Part shown: in pieces, positions 42,611-53,186 of the stretch
How positions within the stretch are numbered: the first letter of the stretch is position 1
Layout of the letters: every line of letters starts with the position of its first letter
Notes under the pieces: model-generated
What the model was told of the DNA's origin: nothing
What the model saw: only the letters and a program-made list of their open reading frames with translations
The model's database searches: none
Assembly (NCBI RefSeq): GCF_018476885.1
Contig: NZ_JAHCVJ010000002.1
Location: 496,001 to 560,000 of the forward strand
Source of the DNA: Geoanaerobacter pelophilus
GTDB lineage: Bacteria; Desulfobacterota; Desulfuromonadia; Geobacterales; DSM-12255
Reading direction: 5' to 3'
DNA: 64,000 nt
Program-made: the position numbers and the translations under genes

Positions 42611-44125
42611 GTGAATATCCGCATTAAACTCGTATCCAGCTTTGGCGTAGTGGTAATCGGTATGCTCACTGCCCTCGGAATAATAACCTATCTCACTTTT
42701 TCCGAAACAATCCTCAAAGACCGTAAAAGATACTTCGATTCTTCTGCGAGGAATGCCGCAGAAATGGTAGATGCCTATCTCGTTCGGGAGCTTGAAGTCG
42801 TCACGCATGCTTTGCAGCCTCTGGTGAAAGATGGCAGACTGACCCGGCCCGATCCGCAGAGAATGGCCCACATTTTCGATCATTTCAGAAAGCACCCGGT
42901 CCTTAGCGGAGTAGCGCTGTACGATGTGCATGGCCAAGATCTGGCTATTTCCTATGGAATGGTCGGCATTGGTTTCCCGGATTCTTTTCACTCCATACTC
43001 AGTAATCACAAATTAACAAGCTTCAATGTCGGCAAAGAGCTTTTCGTAGCCCTGCCAATTACGGATGACAATGGGGCCAAGACCAATTTTGTTATATTGG
43101 TGAGGGTCAATAGCCGCAGCCTAGAAACTTTTTTAAAAAAGCAGGCAATCCCAGATTCACTTCTAATGGTCTTTTTTGACAGTCAGCACATCGTTACCGT
43201 TTATCCAGGGAATAAAGAAGATTTTCCCGACATCCAGCCTGCTGAATTTGGTTCGGAAGCACGTGCCAAAGCTGACAAGCTAAACAACCGGTTCGATGTT
43301 TTTTCTTATGTAGGCTCAACTGTTTCAGTCCGCCTTACCTATCTCGTTCCCAAGAAGGTTATGCTTGCTGATGTGATAACACTGAAAGACAGGGTTATCA
43401 CCGCTTTGCTGCTGCTTGGATGGATTTCAATCTGGATTGTGCTGCTCATAGCTCATCGACTCGCAAAACCGATTGTGAAACTGAGCAAAGCGAGTGAAGA
43501 CATTATAACATTCAGCTATGGAGAACCACTGGACTTTAGTCCCTCCAATGATGAAGTCGGAAAGCTCGCCAAAAACCTTGAAATTATGCGCATGAAGATA
43601 AAGGAACTCATCTCGATAGACCCTTTGACAGATGTCTACAATAGGCGCTATATGATGCATGCCCTTGAAATGGCGGTAACAAAGTCAGTCCGTACATGCG
43701 AAGAGCTGTCATGCATAATGCTGGATATGGATCACTTCAAAAGTATCAATGATAAATACGGACATCTCGGGGGAGATGAAGTACTGATTGCCCTCGGCAC
43801 CCTTTTGAAATCTCATGTTCGCATTTATGACGTAGTTGCCAGGTTTGGCGGTGAGGAGTTTGCGATAATCCTTCCTGGAGTGGCAATCAGCGAAGCGAAC
43901 CAAACGGCAGAAAGAATACGTAAAGCAATTGAAGCCCTATCTGTTAATTTCAAAGGGCAGCAGATCAATTTCACCATCAGTGCCGGCGTCTCGTCGCTTT
44001 CACTAATTGCGGTGAAAACCCCTGATGCGCTTATTGATTCGGCAGATATTGCTCTCTACAGTGCAAAAAGCTTAGGGAGGAATACAGTGGCATTGTACTG
44101 CGAAATTGAAAATGCAAAAAGCTAG
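42611..44125 (+). CDS. Membrane diguanylate cyclase with an extracytoplasmic sensor
   Basis: 504 residues from GTG 42611, with GAGG upstream. A first transmembrane helix (about 8-30), a periplasmic sensor of about 225 residues (double-Cache-like) and a second helix (about 260-283) lead to HAMP (about 283-335) and a GGDEF domain (about 340-498). The active site is GGEEF (413-417) and the inhibitory I-site RxxD is present at R404-D407, so it should be an active, feedback-inhibited c-di-GMP synthase. It stands alone between argB and the DUF2892 gene. Its TAG stop shares the CTAG at 44122-44125 with the convergent gene. Confidence 0.93.
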   Translation: MNIRIKLVSSFGVVVIGMLTALGIITYLTFSETILKDRKRYFDSSARNAAEMVDAYLVRELEVVTHALQPLVKDGRLTRPDPQRMAHIFDHFRKHPVLSGVALYDVHGQDLAISYGMVGIGFPDSFHSILSNHKLTSFNVGKELFVALPITDDNGAKTNFVILVRVNSRSLETFLKKQAIPDSLLMVFFDSQHIVTVYPGNKEDFPDIQPAEFGSEARAKADKLNNRFDVFSYVGSTVSVRLTYLVPKKVMLADVITLKDRVITALLLLGWISIWIVLLIAHRLAKPIVKLSKASEDIITFSYGEPLDFSPSNDEVGKLAKNLEIMRMKIKELISIDPLTDVYNRRYMMHALEMAVTKSVRTCEELSCIMLDMDHFKSINDKYGHLGGDEVLIALGTLLKSHVRIYDVVARFGGEEFAIILPGVAISEANQTAERIRKAIEALSVNFKGQQINFTISAGVSSLSLIAVKTPDALIDSADIALYSAKSLGRNTVALYCEIENAKS

Positions 44126-44334
44126 CCTTTGCCTGTAGTATCTAAATCTACAATCCAATACATTGGACAGACCCTGAAGAGTGCCGAAAGAAAAACAATT
44201 GTCCCGAATACTCCGATTAAAAACTTGAACGTTCCGCCGGTAACTATCGGATTATCGAAAAACCCGACATACATAAAGAGCAAACCGAGAGTAAACCGGA
44301 TAATCCGGTCTAAGGTCCCCACATTTTTTTTCAT
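44122..44334 (-). CDS. DUF2892-type small membrane protein
   Basis: 70 residues. The N-terminal MKKNVGTLDRIIRFTLGLL matches DUF2892 (YgaP-like transmembrane domain), and two hydrophobic helices follow (about 12-25, 38-52) with a CP motif (RVCPMYWI) between them and the C-terminus. In rhodanese-linked homologues this domain anchors a sulfurtransferase; here it stands alone. It is convergent with the diguanylate cyclase, sharing 4 bases. Confidence 0.85.
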   Translation of the reverse strand: MKKNVGTLDRIIRFTLGLLFMYVGFFDNPIVTGGTFKFLIGVFGTIVFLSALFRVCPMYWIVDLDTTGKG

Positions 44335-44382
44335 GACATCCTCGAAAATTCTTAACTATTACTCGAGTCACGTGAACTACAA

Positions 44383-45522
44383 TTAACCGGCTGGCATTCC
44401 ATCGTTTAGCGGTATGGTGATGGAGGCGCAGGTCCCCTTGCCGGCTTCGCTTTCAATGCTGATTGTTCCGCCGTGGAGGCGAACGAATTCCCGGGCATAA
44501 TAAAGCCCCAAACCAAAGCCCCTTACCTGGCCGGTGTTGGCTGGGTCTACCTGGTAAAATTTTTCGAATATCTTTGGCAGCTCTTCCCGGGAAATTCCGG
44601 CACCGGAGTCGCGCACCTGTAATACTGCCCGATCGCCGGACGCTTTCAGCGAGATGGTGACTGTGCCGGTTTCCCCTGAGAATTTGTAGGCGTTTTCGAT
44701 GATCTGGCGTATGGCAAAGCCCAGCTTCTCCCGATCGGCAGATACCGGCGGCAGCGGCTCAATGTCGAGAACCGATTGGAGGCTGGTCTTGCTCAGCACC
44801 TCCCTGGACTCGGCTATCGCCTGCATGATGACGGTTGCCATGTCGCACCGTTCCAGGCGAAGCGATTCGCCGTTGGCCATCACCCGGCTGAAGGTAAGCA
44901 GCTCAGCCACCATCCGCTCCAGATAACAGGCCTCGTTGTACACCATTTTTACATTTTGCCGGTAGATGTCGTCTTCCTGGTCAAAAAGACCGGTGGAAAG
45001 GTTCTGGAGGAACAGGGAGATTGCGGTGATCGGGGTCCGGAATTTATGCGAGATGAGCGACAGGAAATTAGTCTTGAGCCGGTCGAGATTCTTCAGGCTC
45101 GCCAGCTCTTCTTTCAGTTCTTTCTTGACCAAAGCCTTGTCAACAGCGGTTTTCAGCTGCAGCAGGTTGAGCGGCTTGGCGATAAAGTCATCGGCGTCAT
45201 CCTTCAGGGCGTTCAGGATGACCTCCTTTTCCGCGAAACCGGTCATGATGATCACAACGGAAGTCGGATCGATCTCCTTCACCCGCTTCAGGAGATCAAG
45301 ACCGGACATCTTCGGCATCATGACATCTGTCAGAATGACATCAATCCCCCCCTGCTCGAAAAGCGAGAGGGCATCGGTGCCGTCGCTCGCTTCAAGGACA
45401 TGATACCCCTTGAGCGCCCTGCTGCAGAGATCGCGAATGATTGCCTCGTCATCGACAATCAGGATCGTTTTAGTGCCATCTCCTTTGACCGGGACACTGC
45501 TTTGCGTTTGGGAGAGGTCCAT
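44383..45522 (-). CDS. Receiver-histidine kinase fusion (REC-HisKA-HATPase)
   Basis: 379 residues, cytoplasmic. The receiver (about 18-130) has D66 in VILTDVMMP. HisKA has H159 in SLISHKFRTPITA, where the usual acidic residue after the His is K160 (a variant seen in some kinases of this type). The HATPase has ENAYKFSGE, DSGAGISREE and GLGLYYAREFV. There is no sensor domain; the receiver is first, so it should be switched by phosphotransfer from another kinase. It is a single gene 75 bases past alaS. Confidence 0.92.
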   Translation of the reverse strand: MDLSQTQSSVPVKGDGTKTILIVDDEAIIRDLCSRALKGYHVLEASDGTDALSLFEQGGIDVILTDVMMPKMSGLDLLKRVKEIDPTSVVIIMTGFAEKEVILNALKDDADDFIAKPLNLLQLKTAVDKALVKKELKEELASLKNLDRLKTNFLSLISHKFRTPITAISLFLQNLSTGLFDQEDDIYRQNVKMVYNEACYLERMVAELLTFSRVMANGESLRLERCDMATVIMQAIAESREVLSKTSLQSVLDIEPLPPVSADREKLGFAIRQIIENAYKFSGETGTVTISLKASGDRAVLQVRDSGAGISREELPKIFEKFYQVDPANTGQVRGFGLGLYYAREFVRLHGGTISIESEAGKGTCASITIPLNDGMPAG

Positions 45523-45595
45523 AAGGATCCTTTGAGGTAAAATAGTTCAAAACCGGTAAAATCTTCGTTTTCAACGAGAGTTGTCGCTCCGGTTA

Positions 45596-48226
45596 TCAGG
45601 CAATGAGTTCGGCAGCTTTATCAAGAGCAGCCTTGAGGTTCTCCGGCTTGCTGCCGCCTGCCTGTGCCAGGTCGGGTTTGCCGCCACCGCTGCCGCCGAT
45701 GATCGGCGCCAGTTCTCTGACAAGGTCGCCGGCCTTGAACCGGGCAGTCAGATCTTTGGTAACGGCAACCAGCAGATTGGCCTTATTGTCGGCAACAGCG
45801 CCAAGCACGATGATGCCGGAGCCGATACGGTCCTTAAGCGTGTCAGACAGCTCTCGCAGCCCTTTCGGGTTGGCGCCGGGGAGTTCTACTGCCAGCAGCT
45901 TCACGCCATTGACCTCCTTGGCTTCCGCGAGCAGATCCGAAGAATGGGCAGAGTTCAGTTTCCCCTGCAACGCCTCTATCTCGCGCTGCATCTCTCGCTG
46001 GCGGGCAATAAGCTTCTCAAGCTTGTCAACGGGGTCAGAGCCCTCGGCCTTGAGCAGCGAAGCAATGCGGCGCTTGCCTTCTTCCAGCTCCTGCACGTGG
46101 CGCAGCGCGCCGGTACCGGTCAGTGCTTCGATCCGGCGCACTCCGGCGGCAATCCCAGCCTCGGAGATAATCTTGCACAGGCCAATCTCACCGGCAGCAT
46201 GAACATGAGTACCACCGCACAGCTCCATGCTGACCTCACCGACCCGCACCACCCGGACCCGTTCGCCGTATTTTTCACCGAAAAAAGCGGTGGCGCCGCT
46301 CTCCATGGCATCGCTGACGCTCATCTCGGTAGCGTTGACATCCGAGTTCTCCATGATGTAACCGTTGACCAGCTCCTCGACCCGGGAGAGCTCTTCATCG
46401 GTCATGGCCGCAAAGTGGGTAAAGTCGAAGCGCAGCCGCTCCGGGTTCACCAGAGAACCAGCCTGCTTGACATGGTCCCCGAGCACCTGACGCAGGGCAG
46501 ACTGCAGGAGATGGGTTGCGGTATGGTTTCTGGCGGTTGCCGAGCGCTCTTTCGACGATATCTTCAGGTCGGCGGCGTCTCCTTTGCGGATAGTCCCTTC
46601 AGTGACCACCGCATGGTGAACGATGAGATCGGCAAACGGCCTGGTAGCGTACTTGACCGTCAAATGAGCCGAACCAGTAGAAATGGTGCCGGTATCGCCG
46701 GCCTGCCCCCCTGATTCCCCGTAAAACGGGGACGAATCAGTGACAATTTCGATCTCCTCACCAACTCCGGCCTCACTCACCTCTTTGCCGTCACGGATCA
46801 GTGCCGTGACCGTACCGTAGGAGCATTTTTCACCGTAGCCGACAAATTTGGTTCGCACCCCGGAATTGTGCAGGTTCTTGAAGATGGCCGCAATCCCCTC
46901 CTCGCCGGACCCTTTCCAGTTCTCCCGGGCCTGCTCTCGCTGTCGCTCCATGCAGGCCTCGAAACCGGCCTCGTCAAGGATGAACCCTTCGGCAGCCACG
47001 ATGTCGGCGGTAAGGTCGATCGGAAAGCCAAACGTGTCATAAAGCTTAAAGATTATCTCCCCAGGGATCACATGGACCCCGGACTTTTTCAGGCTGGCAA
47101 CCTCGTCATTGAGGATGGCAAGACCACGGTCCAGAGTCTCGGCAAAACGCTCCTCCTCGGCCTTGATCACTTTTTTCACGTATTCTTCCCGCTCCAGCAG
47201 CTCCGGGAAGGCGTCCCCCATGATGCTGTTCACTGCATCCACCGCCCGGTACAGGACCGGTTCGGCAAAACCGAGCATCTTGGCATGGCGGGCTGCCCGG
47301 CGCATGATCCGGCGGAGCACGTAGCCGCGCCCCTCGTTCGACGGAAGCACGCCGTCGCAGATGAGGAAGGTTACGGCGCGGGAGTGGTCGGCAATGACCC
47401 GCATCGAGACGTCGTCTTTGTCATTGGTCCGATATTTCTTGCCCGACAGTTTTTCAATATGTTTGATGATCCCCTGGATCAGGTCAGTGTCGTAATTGGA
47501 CGTTACCCCCTGCATCACGGCGGAAATCCGCTCAAGCCCCATGCCGGTATCGACTGATGGCTTGGGGAGCGGTGTCAGGGTGCCGTCTGCTGACCGGTCA
47601 AACTGCATGAAGACATTGTTCCAGATCTCCATGTAACGGTCGCAATCGCAGCCGACCGCACAATCCGGGCTACCACATCCAGTTCCTGGGCCATTGTCCC
47701 AGAAAATCTCGGTACAGGGGCCGCAAGGGCCGGTATCACCCATTGACCAGAAGTTGTCCTTCTCGCCGAACCGGTAGATCCGCTCTCTCGGCACCCCTTC
47801 CTGCTGATGCCAGATCTCGGCGGCCTCGTCGTCATCGGTATAAACCGTCACATAGAGCCGGCTCTTGTCGAGTTTCAACTCTTTGGTCAGGAACTCCCAG
47901 GCATAGGCAATCGCTTCTTTTTTGAAGTAATCGCCGAAGGAGAAATTGCCCAGCATCTCGAAAAAGGTATGGTGACGAGCAGTGCGGCCGACGTTCTCCA
48001 GGTCGTTGTGCTTGCCGCCGGCCCGGACGCATTTCTGCGAACTGGCGGCTCTCACGTAATCACGCTTCTCCATGCCGAGAAAGCAGTCTTTGAACTGGTT
48101 CATCCCTGCATTGGTAAAAAGCAGGGTCGGATCGTTGTGCGGAACGAGCCCTGAGCTCTGCACTATGGTGTGGCCACGCTCCATGAAAAAGGTAAGAAAT
48201 TTTGCCCTGAGTTCTCTGCCGGTCAT
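45596..48226 (-). CDS. alaS: Alanyl-tRNA synthetase
   Basis: 876 residues, normal length. The class II core has [21 protein letters not shown] split around the ATP site. The editing domain has [16 protein letters not shown] and [13 protein letters not shown] (zinc ligands), and the C-Ala domain ends the protein. It charges tRNA-Ala and clears Ser/Gly mischarging. It follows recX by 46 bases on the same strand; recA-pilT-recX-alaS is one run. Confidence 0.98.
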   Translation of the reverse strand: MTGRELRAKFLTFFMERGHTIVQSSGLVPHNDPTLLFTNAGMNQFKDCFLGMEKRDYVRAASSQKCVRAGGKHNDLENVGRTARHHTFFEMLGNFSFGDYFKKEAIAYAWEFLTKELKLDKSRLYVTVYTDDDEAAEIWHQQEGVPRERIYRFGEKDNFWSMGDTGPCGPCTEIFWDNGPGTGCGSPDCAVGCDCDRYMEIWNNVFMQFDRSADGTLTPLPKPSVDTGMGLERISAVMQGVTSNYDTDLIQGIIKHIEKLSGKKYRTNDKDDVSMRVIADHSRAVTFLICDGVLPSNEGRGYVLRRIMRRAARHAKMLGFAEPVLYRAVDAVNSIMGDAFPELLEREEYVKKVIKAEEERFAETLDRGLAILNDEVASLKKSGVHVIPGEIIFKLYDTFGFPIDLTADIVAAEGFILDEAGFEACMERQREQARENWKGSGEEGIAAIFKNLHNSGVRTKFVGYGEKCSYGTVTALIRDGKEVSEAGVGEEIEIVTDSSPFYGESGGQAGDTGTISTGSAHLTVKYATRPFADLIVHHAVVTEGTIRKGDAADLKISSKERSATARNHTATHLLQSALRQVLGDHVKQAGSLVNPERLRFDFTHFAAMTDEELSRVEELVNGYIMENSDVNATEMSVSDAMESGATAFFGEKYGERVRVVRVGEVSMELCGGTHVHAAGEIGLCKIISEAGIAAGVRRIEALTGTGALRHVQELEEGKRRIASLLKAEGSDPVDKLEKLIARQREMQREIEALQGKLNSAHSSDLLAEAKEVNGVKLLAVELPGANPKGLRELSDTLKDRIGSGIIVLGAVADNKANLLVAVTKDLTARFKAGDLVRELAPIIGGSGGGKPDLAQAGGSKPENLKAALDKAAELIA

Positions 48227-48272
48227 TTATTGATCCTCTGCTTGGAATTATTTGCTAAACACAAGTGGAAAT

Positions 48273-48746
48273 TTATTCTTCGTCGCTAACGTCCTTGAAA
48301 AAAGCCATGATCGCCCCTGCGGAAAACCCTCGCCGTTGCAGGAAGCCGAATATCCGGCGTTTTTCACGGACATCCGCGACTAACGGCTCAAAATCAGGAA
48401 ACCTGCGCCGTAACAGCATCCGCAAGGTCTCAGCCTCATTCGCCCCGGATGTCAGTCCGCTGATCACTTCATCGGCAATGGCCGGCTCAATCCCTTTCTG
48501 CCGGAGTTCCGCGCGCAGACGGGGACCGTAGCATTTGCCGTTTTCAAGGGCAGCCGTTGCCCAGTGTTCTGCGTAACGGCGGTCGTCAATATAACCTTTT
48601 TCCCGAAAAGCCGCGAGAGTTGCGTCTGCAATCTGCGGAGAGATGCCGTTGCGGATTAATTTACGCCTGAGCTCAGCCGTGCTGTGATCCCGGCGCGCCA
48701 GGATCCGCAGAGCCGATTCACGGGCCTTCGCCTCTTCAGTCATCAA
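48273..48746 (-). CDS. recX: Regulatory protein RecX
   Basis: 157 residues of three tandem three-helix repeats: ALRILARRDHSTAELRRKL, DRRYAEHWATAALENGKC (the DD/DR-rYA motif) and GPRLRAELRQKGI. RecX binds RecA filaments and blocks strand exchange. It overlaps the pilT-family gene by 4 bases. recA is two genes upstream. Confidence 0.93.
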   Translation of the reverse strand: MMTEEAKARESALRILARRDHSTAELRRKLIRNGISPQIADATLAAFREKGYIDDRRYAEHWATAALENGKCYGPRLRAELRQKGIEPAIADEVISGLTSGANEAETLRMLLRRRFPDFEPLVADVREKRRIFGFLQRRGFSAGAIMAFFKDVSDEE

Positions 48747-49906
48747 AATTTCTCAATTTTGATCTTGCCGTCTTCCCCGACATTCTCGTCCGGTTTCTCC
48801 TCCTTGGTAAACTGGTCCCAGCTGGCATTGGAGGTTGAGGAAATTCCCGAGACCTTGAGAGCGAAGTCATCCGGGTTTGAGGATTGCCGCAGCGCCTCTT
48901 CATAGGAGATCAGCTTGCTAGAGTACAGTTTCATCAGAGATTGATCGAATGTCTGCATGCCATAGGAGATAACCCCCTGGGATATCGCCTCCGGAATCTG
49001 TTTGGTTTTCATCTCGTCATCGATACATTCCCGAATGCGCGCCGTGCCGAGCAGCACTTCTACTGCCGGCACCCGCCCCTTGCCGTCTGCCCGCGGCACC
49101 AAGCGCTGGGAGATGACTCCCTTGATAACGGATGAGAGCTGCGTCCGCACCTGGCGCTGATGGTACGGCGGAAAGACCGAGATGATCCGGTTCACGGTTT
49201 CAGCGGCATCGAGGGTATGCAGCGTTGACATCACCAGATGGCCGGTTTCTGCCGCAGACATCGCTGTTTCAATCGTCTCCAGATCTCGCATCTCGCCGAC
49301 CAGGATCACGTCCGGATCCTGGCGCAGGGCGCTTTTCAGCGCCGAGGCGTAATTGAGGGTATCAAAGCCGACCTCGCGCTGGCTGATGATGCTTTTCTTG
49401 TCGCGGTGCAGGAACTCCACCGGGTCTTCAATGGTAATGACATTGGTGGTACGGGTGTCATTGATATAATCGATCATTGCCGCCAGAGTGGACGACTTGC
49501 CGCTGCCAGTGGTGCCGGTCACCAAGATCATGCCGCGTTCCTCGGCAGCAATTTTTTTCAGGACCGGCGGCAGATTTAGTGAATCCAGGGTCGGAATGGC
49601 GAACGGGATCGAGCGGAACACCATGGCCGTTGAACCCCGCTGGTTGTAGACACTTACCCTGAACCGGCCAAGCCCCGGAATGCCGTGGGCAAGGTCGGTT
49701 TCATAATGCTGGGCGAACTGCATCTTCTGCCGTTCGTTCATGATGCTGTTGGCAAGCTCGTTAATTATATCCGGGGTGAGCCGCGGCACATTGGGCATCG
49801 GGTGCAACTTGCCGTCAATCCTGACTATGGGGGGCTGCCCGCTCTTAAAATGGATATCGGAACCTCGTGCCTTAACGGCAAGGGTGAGGATCTCGTTCAG
49901 GTTCAT
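48743..49906 (-). CDS. pilT: PilT-family twitching motility ATPase
   Basis: 387 residues. Walker A GTTGSGKSSTLAAM, Asp box ITIEDPVEFLH, Walker B VILVGEMRDLETI and His box LHTLDAAETVNRII are all present, as is the N-terminal PilT/PilU domain. It powers retraction of type IV pili. The C-terminal tail (about 345-387) is longer than in classic PilT and ends in basic KIKIEKF, so PilU or a paralogue is possible. It lies 52 bases from recA and overlaps recX. Confidence 0.92.
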   Translation of the reverse strand: MNLNEILTLAVKARGSDIHFKSGQPPIVRIDGKLHPMPNVPRLTPDIINELANSIMNERQKMQFAQHYETDLAHGIPGLGRFRVSVYNQRGSTAMVFRSIPFAIPTLDSLNLPPVLKKIAAEERGMILVTGTTGSGKSSTLAAMIDYINDTRTTNVITIEDPVEFLHRDKKSIISQREVGFDTLNYASALKSALRQDPDVILVGEMRDLETIETAMSAAETGHLVMSTLHTLDAAETVNRIISVFPPYHQRQVRTQLSSVIKGVISQRLVPRADGKGRVPAVEVLLGTARIRECIDDEMKTKQIPEAISQGVISYGMQTFDQSLMKLYSSKLISYEEALRQSSNPDDFALKVSGISSTSNASWDQFTKEEKPDENVGEDGKIKIEKF

Positions 49907-49958
49907 GGTGCCCCCCTCAAGTGTCGATCAGTGGTAAGGTGAACTGGCTTTAAAGCGC

Positions 49959-50945
49959 TTAGCGGCTGACCTCTTCCCGTAGTTTGGTTTCGATCTCGGT
50001 CATGGTCTCAGGGTGCTCTTTCAGGAAAACCCTGGCGTTTTCACGCCCCTGACCGATCCGTTCCTTGCCGTAGGAGTACCATGCCCCGCTTTTTTCCACG
50101 ATATTCCGGTCAACCGCCAAGTCAAGCACATCACCTTCCCTGGAGATCCCTTCACCGTAGAGAATGTCGAACTCCACCTCTTTGAACGGTGGCGCCACCT
50201 TGTTCTTGACCACTTTGACCCTGGTGCGCGAACCGATGATATCATCACCTTTCTTGAGCGCGGCGATCTTGCGGATATCCATTCTGACCGAGGCGTAAAA
50301 CTTCAGGGCATTGCCGCCAGTTGTGGTTTCCGGGTTGCCGAACATCACACCGATCTTCATGCGGATCTGGTTGATGAAGATCACGCAGCAGTTGGACTTG
50401 CTGATGATACCGGTCAGCTTGCGCAGCGCCTGGGACATCAGCCGGGCCTGGAGCCCCATGTGCGAATCACCCATCTCGCCTTCGATTTCGGCCTTCGGCA
50501 CCAGGGCGGCAACCGAGTCTATTACCAGGACATCGATCGCTCCACTGCGCACCAGCATCTCTGCTATTTCCAGGGCCTGTTCGCCGGTGTCCGGCTGCGA
50601 TACCAGCAGGTCGTCGGTCTTAACCCCGAGCTTGCGGGCATAACCGATGTCAAGGGCATGTTCGGCGTCGACAAAAGCGGCGATACCACCGAGTTTCTGG
50701 GCCTCGGCGACGATATGCAGCGCTAGGGTTGTTTTCCCGGAAGATTCCGGCCCGAAGACCTCCACGACTCGGCCGCGGGGAACGCCTCCCACCCCAAGGG
50801 CGATATCCAGGGAGAGCGCCCCGGTGGATATGGCGGCAACATCCGGCAGTGCTTCATCGTTGCCGAGCCGCATGATGGCCCCTTTGCCGAACTGCTTCTC
50901 AATCTGTGTCAATGCAAGCTCAATAGCTTTTTCCCGATCGCTCAT
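49959..50945 (-). CDS. recA: Recombinase RecA
   Basis: 328 residues. Walker [12 protein letters not shown], Walker [11 protein letters not shown], the L2-type [20 protein letters not shown] and the C-terminal domain are all present. The tail is short but complete. RecA drives strand exchange and LexA cleavage. I could not find a LexA box match good enough to report upstream (50946-51058). Confidence 0.98.
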   Translation of the reverse strand: MSDREKAIELALTQIEKQFGKGAIMRLGNDEALPDVAAISTGALSLDIALGVGGVPRGRVVEVFGPESSGKTTLALHIVAEAQKLGGIAAFVDAEHALDIGYARKLGVKTDDLLVSQPDTGEQALEIAEMLVRSGAIDVLVIDSVAALVPKAEIEGEMGDSHMGLQARLMSQALRKLTGIISKSNCCVIFINQIRMKIGVMFGNPETTTGGNALKFYASVRMDIRKIAALKKGDDIIGSRTRVKVVKNKVAPPFKEVEFDILYGEGISREGDVLDLAVDRNIVEKSGAWYSYGKERIGQGRENARVFLKEHPETMTEIETKLREEVSR

Positions 50946-51058
50946 GAACGAATCTCCGTTGTCGTTGTCTTAAAAACCGTCAAACACTGGCGGCAGTGTG
51001 GGTGATAGCATATAACCCTTCGAGTTTTCAACCCCTCTTTGGTGTAAGAGGACTGTGA

Positions 51059-53182
51059 TCAGTTTAATAGTGGCGGATGTGTCTCCTCTGTCTGGCCGGA
51101 GTCGTCACTGCCATGCATGAAAGGGAGTACCGGCTGGAGTTCGGCTTCCTCGGTCGGCAGCAGCACGAAAAACGAGCTTCCCGGCGATTTGTCGGGGTCC
51201 TGGTGAGGACTTTCCACCCAGACCATCCCTCCATGGGCCTCTATCATCCCCTTGACGATGGAAAGCCCCAATCCAGGACCTTTGCCCTGGAACTTGGTCT
51301 TGCCGCTGGAGTGATGGCGGATGTCGCCGGCCCCATAGAACTTGTCGAAAATATGCAGATGATCGTCTTTGTTGATGCCGATACCGCTGTCCCTGATCTC
51401 AACAAGGATGAAACTTGCAGTCCCGGCGTTTTCAAGGAATGCGGCATTGAACTGCGACAGGACTTCTCTTTTGGCCTCAAGCAGTGAACGGTCAACAATA
51501 TGGGCGGAAATGAAAATATCTCCACCGTCAGAGGAAAACTTGATCGCGTTTTCCAATAGCTGGGAAAAAACCTCTTCCAGATATTCCCGGTCGGCGAAAA
51601 AGGAGGGAATGGCTTCGATATGCCCCATGGTCAACCTTTGGCCGCGCTCTCCCAGCACCGGAACAAAATGTTCATTCAGCTCCTTGAGCATATCCTCAAG
51701 GTTTATCGGCGCCTTGCTCAGGGAGAAGCTCTTGGACTCAAGCCGGGCAACCTTGAGGAGGTTGGTCACAATGTCATTGAGCCTGGTGCCACCTTCGTGG
51801 ATGATCGCTATCAGGCGTTCCTCTTCGGGAGACCAGACACCGTTGCTTGCCATCAGGAACTGGGTGCCACCGATGATACTGGTCAGCGGGGTCTTGAATT
51901 CATGGGAAACAATCCCCAGGAAATGGGTCTTCATCCGGTCGAGCCGTTCCAGGTCCTTATTGGCCCGCTCCACCAGGGCAAGGTTCATTTTCAGCCGTTT
52001 CTGAGAGAGCGCCAGCTGATGGCTGTTCTTTTCCAGCAGGGTATACGAGCGCAGCAGCTCCTCGGTCTTCCAGGAGAGCTCGGCAAAGACCCGGGCATGC
52101 TCGATGACCATGCCGATCTGGTTGCCGACAGTATTGAGAAAGCGGATGTCTTCCTGGCTGCAGGAACGGACCGTTTCCGAGAAAATATGCAGAATCCCCA
52201 CCGCTTTCTGGTTGGCAAAAAGCGGAACCCCTGCCAGAGATTGCCAGCCGTGGTCGCCGGCGGCCAGAACCACCTGGCACGGCCGCTGATGAGCCGCTGG
52301 CAGCGAGTGGCAGCAATGCCGTTCCTGGGTAGGGCAGACGCATTGCTCAATGAGCTGAACCATCTCATCGGCCAGATTCCGCTGGATTGCCAGCGGCATC
52401 TTGTTGGTAACCCCATCCAGCAGATGAATCATGCCGGCCTCTGCCCCGAATGCCTCCATGGTTTCGGTCAGGATGACATCGAGCACCTTATCCATCTGCA
52501 GACTCAGGTTGGCTTTGGCGATGATGCTGTTCAGGATCGACAGCTCCCGGTTGCGTTGCTTGATCTCTTTTTCCGCCCGGCTCTTGAAAGTGATATCGCG
52601 CACCGTTACATGGACCACTTCTTCATCATCCAGGTCGATCAGCCGTGCTTCAACCTCGCCAAGAAACTCCTCATCATTCTTCCCCCGGAATGTCAGGGAC
52701 TCGACCCTGCCTCGCCCCCGGCGCTTGACCCTGCGGACCAAGTCGCTGAAGCGCCGCCGTTCAGAGGTAGGGGTGAGATCCTTGCCGGTCAGGGCAAGCA
52801 TCTCTTCCTTGCTGTAGCCGAACAGCTCGGTGCCTTTCCGGTTAACCTCCTGGAGCTGGTTGGTTCTGGCATCAAAGACGAACACGGCATTGCCGGCCCC
52901 TTCAAGAAGACACTTGTAGCGACGGGCAGTCTTGTCTACTTCCCGTTTCATATCAACCAGCCGCTCCAGGGCGTCGGCCTCTTTTCTTTCAAGTTCGGCG
53001 CGCCCGTTCTTGAGCATCAACTGCTGAACCAGCAGGAAACTGGTGATCAAAATAACCGCTGGCCAGAAAATAACTTCGGCACGTTCCCATGCGCCAAGCT
53101 CGATTGACAGCACCAGGCCAAAAAGGAGGCCGATCCCTGTGCAAAGGAGTTGAGAGAGCTGATCCATTCTCTTGGGGCTCAT
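51059..53182 (-). CDS. PAS-GAF sensor histidine kinase
   Basis: 707 residues from ATG at 53180-53182 (MSPKRMDQ, with an AAAGGT site); longer frames run through the cinA gene. Two hydrophobic stretches (about 10-55) give a membrane hairpin, then a coiled coil, PAS (about 85-205, GAGNAVFVFDART), GAF (about 225-390; CVCPTQERHCCH holds several Cys) and a second coiled coil. HisKA has the H-box VSHEFKTPLTS and HATPase the lid GPGLGLSIVKG. The Cys cluster in the GAF domain may bind a metal or sense redox (inference). It starts 4 bases after cinA. Confidence 0.9.
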   Translation of the reverse strand: MSPKRMDQLSQLLCTGIGLLFGLVLSIELGAWERAEVIFWPAVILITSFLLVQQLMLKNGRAELERKEADALERLVDMKREVDKTARRYKCLLEGAGNAVFVFDARTNQLQEVNRKGTELFGYSKEEMLALTGKDLTPTSERRRFSDLVRRVKRRGRGRVESLTFRGKNDEEFLGEVEARLIDLDDEEVVHVTVRDITFKSRAEKEIKQRNRELSILNSIIAKANLSLQMDKVLDVILTETMEAFGAEAGMIHLLDGVTNKMPLAIQRNLADEMVQLIEQCVCPTQERHCCHSLPAAHQRPCQVVLAAGDHGWQSLAGVPLFANQKAVGILHIFSETVRSCSQEDIRFLNTVGNQIGMVIEHARVFAELSWKTEELLRSYTLLEKNSHQLALSQKRLKMNLALVERANKDLERLDRMKTHFLGIVSHEFKTPLTSIIGGTQFLMASNGVWSPEEERLIAIIHEGGTRLNDIVTNLLKVARLESKSFSLSKAPINLEDMLKELNEHFVPVLGERGQRLTMGHIEAIPSFFADREYLEEVFSQLLENAIKFSSDGGDIFISAHIVDRSLLEAKREVLSQFNAAFLENAGTASFILVEIRDSGIGINKDDHLHIFDKFYGAGDIRHHSSGKTKFQGKGPGLGLSIVKGMIEAHGGMVWVESPHQDPDKSPGSSFFVLLPTEEAELQPVLPFMHGSDDSGQTEETHPPLLN

Positions 53183-53186
53183 ACGC

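Noticed and set aside
50946-51058. LexA box upstream of recA
   Set aside because: Looked for the Geobacter-type GGTT-N2-C-N4-G-N3-ACC pattern; only partial matches, so not reported.
51620-53107. 495-codon plus-strand frame
   Set aside because: Antisense to the PAS-GAF kinase, which has clear domains; the frame has none.
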